In this document: in pieces, positions 7,205 through 14,391 of the stretch
Numbering within the stretch: the stretch's first letter is position 1
Layout: every line of letters starts with the position of its first letter
Assembly: GCA_005881995.1 (NCBI GenBank)
Contig: VBHV01000134.1
Coordinates: 1 to 19,508, forward strand
Origin: Chloroflexota bacterium
GTDB taxonomy: Bacteria; Chloroflexota; Ktedonobacteria; Ktedonobacterales; Ktedonobacteraceae
DNA: 19,508 nucleotides
Direction of reading: 5' to 3'
Notes under the pieces: model-generated
Database searches by the model: none
Seen by the model: only the letters and a program-made list of their open reading frames with translations
Told to the model about the DNA's origin: nothing
Translations under genes and position numbers: made by a program

Positions 7205-7981
7205 ATGTCAAGCATTCTCATTTTGCTGATCTTTGCTCTTGTGAATGTGGTAGTAACCGGCCTCTTCGCGGGGGTGGTGTTACGGCAGTTTGCGCGTCGG
7301 CGGCGCGTCTATCAATTGTACTGGATGATTGCTTTGCTGATGGCATTTTTTGCCACGCTGAGCTATGTGTGTATGGTGGTGGTTGGGCCAACAAGCGGCG
7401 CGGGGATCGTCTTCTTCCGGCTTTATTACGTACTGGGTGCCGCGCTTGCGCCCTCCTGGCTGGGATTGGGAAGTATCGCGTTGGTGACGAGCGCGCGTGT
7501 CACACGTATCAGCCTGGTCATACTTTCTCTACTCAGCGTTCTCGTAGCTGTGTTGATCACGACTACCCCTGTGAATATGCACAATCTCAGTCAGATTGCG
7601 GGTACGCCCGGTACGGGTATTTTGCAGTTCGGCGCGTGGTTGGTACTTACCATTACTCTGAACTCGCTGGGGGTGCTGGCTGTGGTCGGAGTAGCCGTTT
7701 ACTCTGGATGGAAGCTGTGGCGCCGTTCATCTAACGTGGCTGGTTTCAACCCTGGCAATCTGCTATGGGCCAATGTGTTGATTCTCATTGGAGACGCGCT
7801 CAATGCTGCTGCTGGAACACTTGCACGCTTCTTTGGATTAGCAAGTAGCTTCTGGCTAATCATGGCGTTCGGCTGGATCGCGTTCTTTACCGGTGTTCTT
7901 CTGACCGGTCGTCGCGCTGCAGTCAGCAGGCCGGTGAATGAAATTCGCGATAAGAGCGAAATGAAAGGTTCGACTGCATAG
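7205..7981 (+). CDS. Seven-helix membrane protein of unknown function
   Basis: I do not recognise a family. The 258 residues form about seven hydrophobic helices: an N-terminal helix, a basic loop RQFARRRRVYQ, then helices around 40-60, 70-95, 100-120, 140-165, 185-210 and 215-235, and a charged cytoplasmic tail (RDKSEMKG). The layout resembles the 7TM sensor halves seen in front of some histidine kinases and diguanylate cyclases, but no output domain follows. The ATG at 7205 is chosen because AGGTGGGA lies just upstream and a good promoter precedes it. It is followed on the same strand, 92 bp later, by the TPR gene, which has its own promoter-like sequence. No substrate motif is visible. Confidence 0.85.
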   Translation: MSSILILLIFALVNVVVTGLFAGVVLRQFARRRRVYQLYWMIALLMAFFATLSYVCMVVVGPTSGAGIVFFRLYYVLGAALAPSWLGLGSIALVTSARVTRISLVILSLLSVLVAVLITTTPVNMHNLSQIAGTPGTGILQFGAWLVLTITLNSLGVLAVVGVAVYSGWKLWRRSSNVAGFNPGNLLWANVLILIGDALNAAAGTLARFFGLASSFWLIMAFGWIAFFTGVLLTGRRAAVSRPVNEIRDKSEMKGSTA

Positions 7982-8012
7982 GGGTGATCTCCGCGAATGG
8001 TTTTTGTTCCTA

Positions 8013-8041
8013 TTGCCTCCATGGCATAATTCTGCGATAAT
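8013..8041 (+). promoter_or_regulatory. Candidate promoter of the TPR gene
   Basis: TTGCCT (8013-8018), a 17-bp spacer and GATAAT (8036-8041). The transcript would start near 8048, just before AGGAGG (8058-8063). This supports translation from the TTG at 8074. Confidence 0.5.
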
Positions 8042-8073
8042 AGCGCTGACAATGAGCAGGAGGTTCGAGTGCT

Positions 8074-9159
8074 TTGGATGAACAAGTTGAGTTAGCAGGC
8101 GCTTCGCACAAGGGTAAGAAGCAAGGAATCACCATGGTGGATGGCAGCATATCATCGAACAAAACAGACACGGCGGAACAACTTCGACAATCTGCGCGCG
8201 AGTATGTGCAGGCTAAACGCTGGGCTGAAGCACGATCAGCATATGCTGCTCTGCTTTCAAACGATAAAGAAGATGAAGATGCGCTGACAGGTCTGGCGGG
8301 AGCTTTGGAGAAGCTTGCCGATTATGAGGCGATGTACGAAGCCGCCCAGGATGCCGTTCAGGCCAATCCAGGTTCAGCCAGGGCGCTGGCGTATAAAGCG
8401 CGCGCTCTGCAAAAACTGGAACGGCTCTCGGAAGCTACGATTGCCAACGACCAGGCTTTACTGCTGGACACCAATCTGGCGCTGGCATGGTTCAATCGCA
8501 GTGGGCAGCAACTCCTGCAGGAGCATTTCCCAGAAGCCCTGCGCTACGCGGAACGCTCCATTGAACTCGACCCCGATGATGCACGCGCCTGGACCAACAA
8601 GGGACTGGCTTTGCTGCAACTCCATCGTCTACATGAGGCATTAGAGGCAGTGAATGAAAGTCTGGCGCGTGACCCCGACTATCTGGTTCCACTTACGCTC
8701 AAGGGCGAGATACTACGCAGGTATGGCCGCTTGCAAGAAGTCGTAGAGACCATGCGCCACGCTCTGGAGATCGCCCCCGATGATATCTCTTCGCTCAATG
8801 TGATGGCGCAGACGCTGCGAACATTGAGTTCCTACGAGGAGTTATCGAAGATTAGTGCGCGTCTGGTGGAGCTAACGCCCGAAAGCCTGTTTGCCTGGGA
8901 TAGTTACGCCTGCGCGCTGCGCGGCCTGGGCCGTTTCGACGAAGCTACCATCGCCATCGAGCATGTGCTGGAACTCGACCCCACCAATGTACGCTACATG
9001 ATGATCAAAGCCGATAACCTCTATCGTCTGGGACGTTACCGCGAGGCGGTCAGTGCCTCTGAATCGGCACTGCGCCTCGATGAAGAGTATCCACCCGCCC
9101 GCAGGATTCACGAGAAGGCCATGCGGGCCATGTACCAGCAAAAGCGGAAAAAGAAGTGA
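8074..9159 (+). CDS. Tetratricopeptide-repeat protein
   Basis: The 361-residue protein is almost entirely TPR helices: about nine 34-residue units from residue ~30 to ~345, with typical signatures such as ARAWTNKGLALLQLHRLHEA and ALEIAPDDISSLNVMAQTL. There is no signal peptide or membrane helix, and it ends in a basic run (QQKRKKK). TPR solenoids bind partner proteins; nothing identifies the partner. AGGAGG at 8058-8063 is ten bases before TTG 8074, the start used here. ATG 8134, with AAGGA six to seven bases upstream, is a reasonable alternative that removes a 20-residue polar tail. Its 3' end is overlapped for 288 bp by the open frame of the convergent sigma gene. Confidence 0.9.
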   Translation: MDEQVELAGASHKGKKQGITMVDGSISSNKTDTAEQLRQSAREYVQAKRWAEARSAYAALLSNDKEDEDALTGLAGALEKLADYEAMYEAAQDAVQANPGSARALAYKARALQKLERLSEATIANDQALLLDTNLALAWFNRSGQQLLQEHFPEALRYAERSIELDPDDARAWTNKGLALLQLHRLHEALEAVNESLARDPDYLVPLTLKGEILRRYGRLQEVVETMRHALEIAPDDISSLNVMAQTLRTLSSYEELSKISARLVELTPESLFAWDSYACALRGLGRFDEATIAIEHVLELDPTNVRYMMIKADNLYRLGRYREAVSASESALRLDEEYPPARRIHEKAMRAMYQQKRKKK

Positions 9160-9684
9160 CTTATAGGTGCTCCGCAAAAGATTTAAACTGCGTGAAAGAG
9201 TGACGCGCACCACGTTCTCCTGCCTTCCCAACGCAGTCGCGATCTCACTACCGGACAAACCTTGACCGAAGCGCAGGCGTAAAATCTCCTGTTGAAGCGC
9301 TGGCAAGCCTTGTAGATGCGCGTACAAATCCATGTAATCTTCTTGTCGCAAGGCGGCATATTCGGGGCTGAAGGCCTCCTCCTCAAAAAGATGCTCGGCT
9401 ACATAATCGAGGGTCACGCTCTGGCGCGTTTTCGCACGCCGGTAAGCGTCAATCACCTTGTTGCGCGTAACTCGCCACAGCCATAACTGCTTCGCTTTCT
9501 CTGAGAGCGCGGCAAACTTCGCATTTTCAATTGCCGCCAGGAATACTTCTACTACCAGGTCCTCCGCGTCTTCTCGCGAGGTAATATGCATTCGCACATA
9601 AGTAAGCATAGCCGGTGCGTATTTCCTGTACAGGAGCGCCATTTCCGGCTCGGCCTGTGCCATATGCCTGTTCACTTGCATCAT
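8872..9684 (-). CDS. ECF-type sigma factor with run-on C-terminus
   Basis: Residues 1-175 form a complete small ECF sigma factor. Region 2 is about 13-85 (MALLYRKYAPAMLTYV, SREDAEDLVVEVFLAAIE, WLWRVTRNKVIDAYRRAK), and region 4 is about 120-174 (LPALQQEILRLRFGQGLSGSEIATAL, then VRVTLSRSLNLLRS). After Lys175 the frame has no stop and runs 95 residues antisense through the end of the TPR gene. That tail resembles no sigma domain, so the original stop was probably lost. Start: ATG 9684 or 9681, with AAGGG a few bases upstream. No anti-sigma gene is adjacent. A large hairpin lies upstream. Confidence 0.8.
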   Translation of the reverse strand: MMQVNRHMAQAEPEMALLYRKYAPAMLTYVRMHITSREDAEDLVVEVFLAAIENAKFAALSEKAKQLWLWRVTRNKVIDAYRRAKTRQSVTLDYVAEHLFEEEAFSPEYAALRQEDYMDLYAHLQGLPALQQEILRLRFGQGLSGSEIATALGRQENVVRVTLSRSLNLLRSTYKSLLFPLLLVHGPHGLLVNPAGGWILFIEAQCRFRGTDRLAVTSQTIEVIGFDHHVAYIGGVEFQHMLDGDGSFVETAQAAQRAGVTIPGKQAFGR

Positions 9685-9744
9685 TTCCCTTGTGTAGTTT
9701 GAGTACTCATCATAACTATCGTTTATCGCAGCTAAATATTACAA

Positions 9745-9804
9745 AAAACGGGAGGCAATTTGAGTTTCATTTATTGCATAGAAACTCAAATTGCCTCTCG
9801 TTTT
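9745..9804. repeat. Long near-perfect hairpin upstream of the sigma gene
   Basis: Arms 9746-9768 and 9781-9803 (about 23 bp, core GAGGCAATTTGAGTTTC) are complementary apart from one G-T position and enclose a 12-nt loop. On the minus strand six Ts follow the stem, so it could end transcription arriving from the right. The length and low GC content are unusual for a plain terminator, and it also looks like a palindromic mobile remnant. It lies about 60 bp upstream of the second ECF sigma start. Confidence 0.65.
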
Positions 9805-9984
9805 GTTAGGAATCCCGAAGCCTCCAGCATTTTCGCCACCGATTATACTCTTGGTAGAGCCGTACTCGCCTATCTGCTCGTCCATTCTTCTCTTCAAGAA
9901 AGGAACTGTTCCATGAACCGCGACACACACAGACCTCGTTTCCAACTCTCCCACCTCCTCACGTTGCATGGTAAACCTCAACCA
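9805..9984. other. Intergenic stretch without recognisable gene
   Basis: Together with the flanking hairpins this fills the gap between the sigma gene (9684) and the HD gene (10048). Open frames cross it on both strands but lack ribosome sites and resemble no family. I see no RNA gene. Confidence 0.5.
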
Positions 9985-9987
9985 TAC

Positions 9988-10018
9988 AAAAAAAATACCG
10001 AGCATTTTGCGCGGTATT
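9988..10018 (-). terminator. Intrinsic terminator of the HD-domain gene
   Basis: On the minus strand AATACCG pairs with CGGTATT (10018-10012 with 10000-9994), extended by an inner GC/GC pair after one mismatch. Eight Ts follow (As at plus 9988-9995). It lies about 30 bp after the HD gene stop. Confidence 0.8.
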
Positions 10019-10047
10019 TGCACACTATCGTAACGCCTGTTACACCT

Positions 10048-11400
10048 TCAAGTCACCGGACCCTGGCCCTTGAGAATGCACTGGAACCCTCGACACTTAC
10101 ATCCCCACGAGCCGCTCCAAAATCGGCAACAACACATCATTCCGTCGGTAGCCTCGACCCACGTGACGAGGGAACCCATGCCGATGGGAGGGTTGGCGAA
10201 TGTGACCCATACATCCATTTCCCATTTCTCTGGACGAGGAATATCGAATAAGATTTCGAAATCGCCGATTTCGGTATCGAGCGCACCTGCCAGTTCCCCT
10301 GCGAGTTGTTGCTCGACCTGGCGACGGCGATGAGCGTCCCAGTAGAGGGCGTCTACTCGAGCATAGAGACGACCTGCCAGGCGACTGATCTCTACGACGC
10401 CTTTATAGGGGCGACGCATCTCCAGGCTCTCGGCCAGGATGCGAGAGGTAGTGGGCATGGAGGAATGCGCGAGCAGTCTCAGCAAAGAGGCATCGTCCAG
10501 CCCGACGAGTTGTTCGGTTTGTAAGGCGCCGCTGAGCAAGGCCTCCTGCACAGCGCGCATGAGCATGACCTGCAAGGCGCGGCTGGTATGGTGCCAGTAG
10601 ATGTTGTCGAACATTTCCTGGCGGGCGTGCAGCAGCGAGTGCAGCGGACTGATGCCCTTATGCGTTACGACGATACGCCGCTGGCCATTCACGTTTGGAT
10701 GGATGCGCAGAGCACCCTGCAGACGCGCTACATCGACGCCGCCATAGGGGACGTTGCAGGCGCGAGCATCGCGCGGCAGGTAGTCGAGTTGGTCCACGTC
10801 GAGCGCGGCCACGCGCTGCGGTGAAAGGGAGTAGTCGCGTTCCAGGATAGTGGCAATCTCGCTCGCTTCGATGATGGAACGCCCGACTTTTTCGTGTGGG
10901 ATGATGGGATGACCCAGTTCTTCGATGGTATGTGAGAAAGGATAATGCCCGATATCGTGCAGCAGTGTCGCCACGACGAGCGTCTGCACACTGCTGATGG
11001 AGACCCCGTTCAGGCCACCCTCGGCACTTACTACCTCGCGCTGCAACAGTGAACGCAATTCGCGAAGCGCCAGGTAGTAAGTGCCGAGGCTATGTTCGTA
11101 GCGCGTGTGGGTTGCCCCTGGCCAGACACGATAGACGAAGCCCAGCTGCTTGACATTTTGCAGCCGTAGAAAGGGCGCTGTGCTGATCAGTTTTTCTTCA
11201 CGCGCACCAAGTGGGATGAGGTCATAGAGGCTATCGCGTACAGTACTTATGGGGTGTTCGTCTGGTAACAGGGGAAATCCAGATGAATCTACCCCTTGAA
11301 GCCCCGTTCCAGGCTGCACGGCGCTGTTTTTATGCGAATGATTGTCGCTGTTTTGGCGTTTCGTCCGCGCTTTTTTAGAATAATTGGCCTGCATGTTCAT
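10048..11400 (-). CDS. HD-domain phosphohydrolase, SAMHD1/dGTPase-like (COG1078 type)
   Basis: The protein has the metal-binding HD signature in order: HTRYEHSLG (His98, Arg100, His103 from this start), LLHDIGHYPFSH (His148-Asp149) and DVDQLDYLPRD. These motifs and spacing match the COG1078 branch of nucleotide phosphohydrolases related to SAMHD1, which cleave dNTPs; other phosphate substrates are possible. The frame is open to 11568, but I start at ATG 11400 (MNMQANYSKK) because a strong promoter ends six bases before it and the upstream part looks non-coding. About 50 polar residues precede the HD domain. The last ~32 residues (from DGMMCCCRFW) have odd composition. One frame over, a plausible ending YRRNDVLLPILERLVGM stops at 10099-10097, suggesting a single-base indel near 10150. 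Confidence 0.88.
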   Translation of the reverse strand: MNMQANYSKKARTKRQNSDNHSHKNSAVQPGTGLQGVDSSGFPLLPDEHPISTVRDSLYDLIPLGAREEKLISTAPFLRLQNVKQLGFVYRVWPGATHTRYEHSLGTYYLALRELRSLLQREVVSAEGGLNGVSISSVQTLVVATLLHDIGHYPFSHTIEELGHPIIPHEKVGRSIIEASEIATILERDYSLSPQRVAALDVDQLDYLPRDARACNVPYGGVDVARLQGALRIHPNVNGQRRIVVTHKGISPLHSLLHARQEMFDNIYWHHTSRALQVMLMRAVQEALLSGALQTEQLVGLDDASLLRLLAHSSMPTTSRILAESLEMRRPYKGVVEISRLAGRLYARVDALYWDAHRRRQVEQQLAGELAGALDTEIGDFEILFDIPRPEKWEMDVWVTFANPPIGMGSLVTWVEATDGMMCCCRFWSGSWGCKCRGFQCILKGQGPVT

Positions 11401-11406
11401 GCGTGG

Positions 11407-11436
11407 ATTGTAGCAGAAGGCTAGGAAGAATGTCCA
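11407..11436 (-). promoter_or_regulatory. Promoter of the HD gene giving a leaderless mRNA
   Basis: On the minus strand TGGACA (11436-11431), an 18-bp spacer and TACAAT (11412-11407) with an upstream TG (TGCTACAAT). Only six bases separate the -10 from the ATG at 11400, so transcription should begin at or next to the start codon. No ribosome site fits between them. Confidence 0.65.
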
Positions 11437-11649
11437 GCCCTCCGGCTCTCCCACCCCCTGTTTTGAAGTCTCGATGACCGTGCAGACCCTCAATAACGGT
11501 GGGGCCTTCGTGACCGAACGGCCCATGTACTTCAATGCGGCTGGTGAGCAAGGGGGAACCGATACCATCGGCTACATTGGCGGCTAAGCTCCATACACTT
11601 TCAGAAACGCCGCTCTCGCAGTTCGTGCCGGGCACTCATCTGAAAGGAT
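11437..11649. other. Non-coding spacer between divergent HD and HAD genes
   Basis: The minus strand is open in two frames here, but the peptides (rich in Gly and His) resemble nothing I know and have no ribosome site. The minus-strand RNA can form hairpins, for example GGGCC...GGCCC around 11503-11525. I could not match it to a known riboswitch. Confidence 0.4.
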
Positions 11650-11679
11650 TTGGTTCCCTGCATGGTTTCGTGATATAGT
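11650..11679 (+). promoter_or_regulatory. Candidate promoter of the HAD phosphatase gene
   Basis: TTGGTT (11650-11655), an 18-bp spacer and TATAGT (11674-11679). Transcription would start near 11687, about 70 nt before the chosen ATG. Confidence 0.45.
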
Positions 11680-11688
11680 ATGGTTATA

Positions 11689-11730
11689 CCCCAATCCGGG
11701 GAGCATGCGGCGGGTTTTTGCCCGTCGCAT
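11689..11730 (+). promoter_or_regulatory. Two tandem hairpins in the HAD gene leader
   Basis: A small CCCC/GGGG hairpin (11689-11701) is followed by a 10-bp stem with a T-rich loop (11705-11714 with 11721-11730, one G-U pair). No T-run follows, so it is not a classical terminator. It fills most of the predicted 5' leader and may affect stability or translation. Confidence 0.4.
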
Positions 11731-11756
11731 CATCATTCTATAGATGTGAGTGTTTG

Positions 11757-12668
11757 ATGGGTCAAATAATACTACCCACGAGTATCAAAATGCTCGTGAT
11801 TGATATAGATGGAACGCTGCTTGATCCCGAGGGCAGCATTTCCGCTCCAACATTGGCAGCGGTGCAGGCCGCACAACAAGCCGGGATCGTTGTCACTCTG
11901 GCGACGGCACGTCGCTATGGTAATACACGGAAGATCGCTGATGAGCTGGGATTGGCTATCCCACTCATCCTGTATGATGGGGCCATGATTGTGCAACATC
12001 CCCAGCAGGCGATCCTCCACACACAGACATTACGCGCCGGCATTGCGCAACAGGCTGTAGAGCTGTTGGTACGCCACCATGTCCAGCCGGTGGTACATCC
12101 CAATACAGGATTGCACGAGGAAATTTGGACGGGGCCAGCGCATTTTGACAACTTGTGGATAGAAGCCTACTTCACGGCCTACCCCGAACTTATGCGCCGT
12201 ATGCCCTATGAAGCATTGTGCACGGGACATCCCGATCCATTGCGCGTGGTAGCCTTCGCCTCGGAGGAAACTATCTATGAATTGAGCCAGGAGATCGCGA
12301 CGCTAGATTGCTCCTGGACAAGCATCAAACGTGGCAGTTACGGGACTGCGGAACTGGTGGTCATGGACGCCACATGTTCAAAGGCGAGCGGTGTAGCAGC
12401 ATTGGCGCATCATATGGACATTCCTCTAGAGCAGGTAATGGCTATTGGCGATAACAACAACGATATAGCCATGCTGCGCTCTGTTGGTTGGGGCGTGGCT
12501 ATGGGGCAGGCTCCCGAAGCTGTCAAAGCGGCGGCAAAGGCTATCACCGCCAGTAACAGTAAGGACGGAGCAGCGCTGGCAATTGAGCTTTACGCGCTGG
12601 GCGAGGGAGCCTGGGAAGATGCGCCAAGCGCCGCCTCAAATTCTCTCAAACGCTTCACCTGCTTGTGA
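11757..12668 (+). CDS. Cof-type HAD-superfamily phosphatase
   Basis: All four HAD motifs are present: DIDGTLLD near the N-terminus (nucleophile Asp and acid Asp), the Thr of VVTLATARR, the Lys of CSKASGV, and GDNNNDIAML (metal-binding Asps) near the C-terminus. The large cap between motifs II and III makes it a class IIB (Cof/YidA) enzyme. These dephosphorylate sugar phosphates, FMN or similar metabolites in the cytosol with Mg2+; the substrate is not predictable. I use ATG 11757 (MGQIILPTS), 11 residues before the core strand, with a weak GTGAG upstream. ATG 11790, which sits in the loop of a 6-bp hairpin (11777-11798), and TTG 11718 are alternatives. Its last 79 bp overlap the convergent phosphatase gene. 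Confidence 0.93.
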   Translation: MGQIILPTSIKMLVIDIDGTLLDPEGSISAPTLAAVQAAQQAGIVVTLATARRYGNTRKIADELGLAIPLILYDGAMIVQHPQQAILHTQTLRAGIAQQAVELLVRHHVQPVVHPNTGLHEEIWTGPAHFDNLWIEAYFTAYPELMRRMPYEALCTGHPDPLRVVAFASEETIYELSQEIATLDCSWTSIKRGSYGTAELVVMDATCSKASGVAALAHHMDIPLEQVMAIGDNNNDIAMLRSVGWGVAMGQAPEAVKAAAKAITASNSKDGAALAIELYALGEGAWEDAPSAASNSLKRFTCL

Positions 12669-13279
12669 TTTGGCGCGGCCTGCCAGCGTTTCTCCTGGAC
12701 GAGTTGTAAAGCATCCTGGGCATGCATACCGCCATACACCAGCACAGCGCAGCCGAGCAGGACACTGCGCCCGACTCCATGCTCACAGTGAATAAGCACG
12801 CGTCCATCCTGCTCCATACGCTGGTTTACCCACTGCGCACCCTCCATTAATTGTTCAACGCTCATAGCATGGGTATCGCGTGTAGGCAGGTACAATAGCT
12901 CGATGTGTTCTTTAGCTAATGCCTGTTCGTCATCGCGATATTCTGAACGGGTATCGACTACATGCGTGATACCAGCCCGCGCTACCGCCGCTATATCCTC
13001 AGGTCGAATACGCCCGCCAACAGCGAGGTGTTTCGTCACCCAGCTCATATTGAGCCGGTCAGGCAAGGGAATATGCAGCGCACGGGCTATGCGCTCCGAC
13101 TTTGATTCCTCGGGAAACAGCCGTACAGCCATGCGAGTCCATCGACGATAGGCAACGCGAACGATACCGGTAAAAAACCAGCGCGCGCCTGAAAAACGCA
13201 CCTGGGGAATTTCTCGTTCCTCGGGCAAATCTTGAGGAGTATCAACGGGAGGCGGCGTAATGGTTGGATCAGACGACAT
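12590..13279 (-). CDS. Dual-specificity/protein-tyrosine-like phosphatase
   Basis: The signature IHCEHGVGRSVL supplies the HCx5R loop with nucleophile Cys165 and Arg171. A candidate general acid, Asp135, lies in LPTRDTHAM. The domain spans about 77-217 and begins NMSWVTKHLAVGGRI, as in DUSP/PTPMT-type phosphatases. The ~75-residue N-terminal part contains a Pro/Glu-rich segment and an amphipathic basic stretch (about 31-55) that could contact the membrane. The substrate could be a phosphoprotein or, as in PTPMT1, a phospholipid; the latter is attractive because a glycolipid-type glycosyltransferase lies two genes upstream in the same cluster, but this is inference. AAGGAA eight bases before ATG 13279 supports the start. 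It follows DUF1385 by 50 bp. Confidence 0.9.
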   Translation of the reverse strand: MSSDPTITPPPVDTPQDLPEEREIPQVRFSGARWFFTGIVRVAYRRWTRMAVRLFPEESKSERIARALHIPLPDRLNMSWVTKHLAVGGRIRPEDIAAVARAGITHVVDTRSEYRDDEQALAKEHIELLYLPTRDTHAMSVEQLMEGAQWVNQRMEQDGRVLIHCEHGVGRSVLLGCAVLVYGGMHAQDALQLVQEKRWQAAPNHKQVKRLREFEAALGASSQAPSPSA

Positions 13280-13330
13280 ATCTATGTTCCTTATTAACCT
13301 TGAAATTCATTCCCCCAACGCTGCTGCGAC

Positions 13331-14377
13331 TCAGGAGGAATGATGGGAATTACTGGTGACAACCAGCGGTGGAAGTGCTGCATCAACATCTTGCCGGTTC
13401 TTTTGCTGTTCATCGCGACGCATCACACGTTGTAAAGCAGCAATGGCGCATTCTATCATACTATCATCCGGTTCGCGTGTGGTTAATCCCTGCAAGGCTA
13501 AGCCTGGCGCGAGCAGCCAGCGCACTATACGATAACGGTAATTCGCGGCTCCCAGGCGCATCAGTTCATAGGCGATACCCGCGACTACAGGCACCAGCAC
13601 GACGCGCGACACGACTTTGAGCAGCAATGGGGGCGAACCAACCAGGGCGAACACCACAATGGAAACCACAACAACCAGCAGCAAAAACCCTGTGCCGCAG
13701 CGAGTATGCACGCGCGAGGCCTGGCGTACATGTGGAATATCCACTGGCTCTCCATGTTCCATTGCATTAATGGCTTTATGCTCGGCCCCGTGATAGCCAA
13801 ATACGCGCTGGATATCGGGTATACGCCCGATCAGGTAGAGATAGCCAATCAGCAGCGCCAGGCGGATCACGCCCTCTATCGTCAGGTTCAGCCAGCCCTC
13901 GCCGATCTGATTGTGCAGCAAGCCCGTAATGAGCAATGGCCCCAGAAAGAAAACTGCTATCGCCAGCCCTAACGAAATCAGTAGCGTGAGCGCCAGCGCC
14001 AGTCCGCCGATTTGTGACGGCGTTTCAGGCTGTTCAAGCAGACCCTCCTCGGTGTGTGTGGCCGCATCAGTATATACCTGCGCTGCACCGGTCACGCCAG
14101 CTTGAGATGCAGGTGCATCGGGATCGATAGCGCCCGTAGCTATATTAGTGGAGAGGGTCATCAGACGGGTTCCCAGCACCAGCATCTCCCATAGTAACAA
14201 CATGCCGCGCAGGAACGGTAAACGAAACAGTCTATTCTGATAAAGGCGAGGATTCAGCGCTTCTTCATAGATATAAATGCGATCGTCGGGTTGCCGTACA
14301 GCCATAGCAGCCGATGTCCGCCCCCGCATCATCACCCCCTCCATAACTGCTTGACCGCCATAATAAAATTTTGCCAT
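13331..14377 (-). CDS. DUF1385 family membrane protein (YqhQ-like)
   Basis: The N-terminus KFYYGGQAVMEGVMMRGR and the later GYHGAEHKAINAMEHGE are the defining motifs of DUF1385/YqhQ. In 348 residues it has about five hydrophobic helices, including LALALTLLISLGLAIAVFF and a pair after VHTRCGTGFLLLVVVV. Its biochemical function is not established. Such genes are often found near rpmE and prfA; here rpmE lies two genes upstream and prfA is absent. The gene begins 14 bp after the glycosyltransferase stop, with AGAGG just upstream of ATG 14377, so the two are surely co-transcribed. The last ~45 residues are polar and variable. Confidence 0.93.
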   Translation of the reverse strand: MAKFYYGGQAVMEGVMMRGRTSAAMAVRQPDDRIYIYEEALNPRLYQNRLFRLPFLRGMLLLWEMLVLGTRLMTLSTNIATGAIDPDAPASQAGVTGAAQVYTDAATHTEEGLLEQPETPSQIGGLALALTLLISLGLAIAVFFLGPLLITGLLHNQIGEGWLNLTIEGVIRLALLIGYLYLIGRIPDIQRVFGYHGAEHKAINAMEHGEPVDIPHVRQASRVHTRCGTGFLLLVVVVSIVVFALVGSPPLLLKVVSRVVLVPVVAGIAYELMRLGAANYRYRIVRWLLAPGLALQGLTTREPDDSMIECAIAALQRVMRRDEQQKNRQDVDAALPPLVVTSNSHHSS

Positions 14378-14391
14378 GACCTCTAACCTTA

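Noticed and set aside
9760..10251. 163-codon plus-strand frame from the hairpin into the HD gene
   Set aside because: It starts inside the palindrome, has no ribosome site and runs antisense into coding DNA.
11401..11568. Upstream extension of the HD protein by 56 residues
   Set aside because: A strong promoter ends at 11407, the extension has unlikely composition and no ribosome site, and the frame is simply open.
11375..11635. 86-codon minus-strand frame in the HD/HAD spacer
   Set aside because: It lacks a ribosome site, crosses the HD promoter and start, and resembles no family.
11437..11640. Possible T-box or other riboswitch on the minus strand
   Set aside because: It contains GGGTGG-like and hairpin-forming parts, but the ACC half of the T-box sequence is missing, and the HD gene promoter lies downstream of it.
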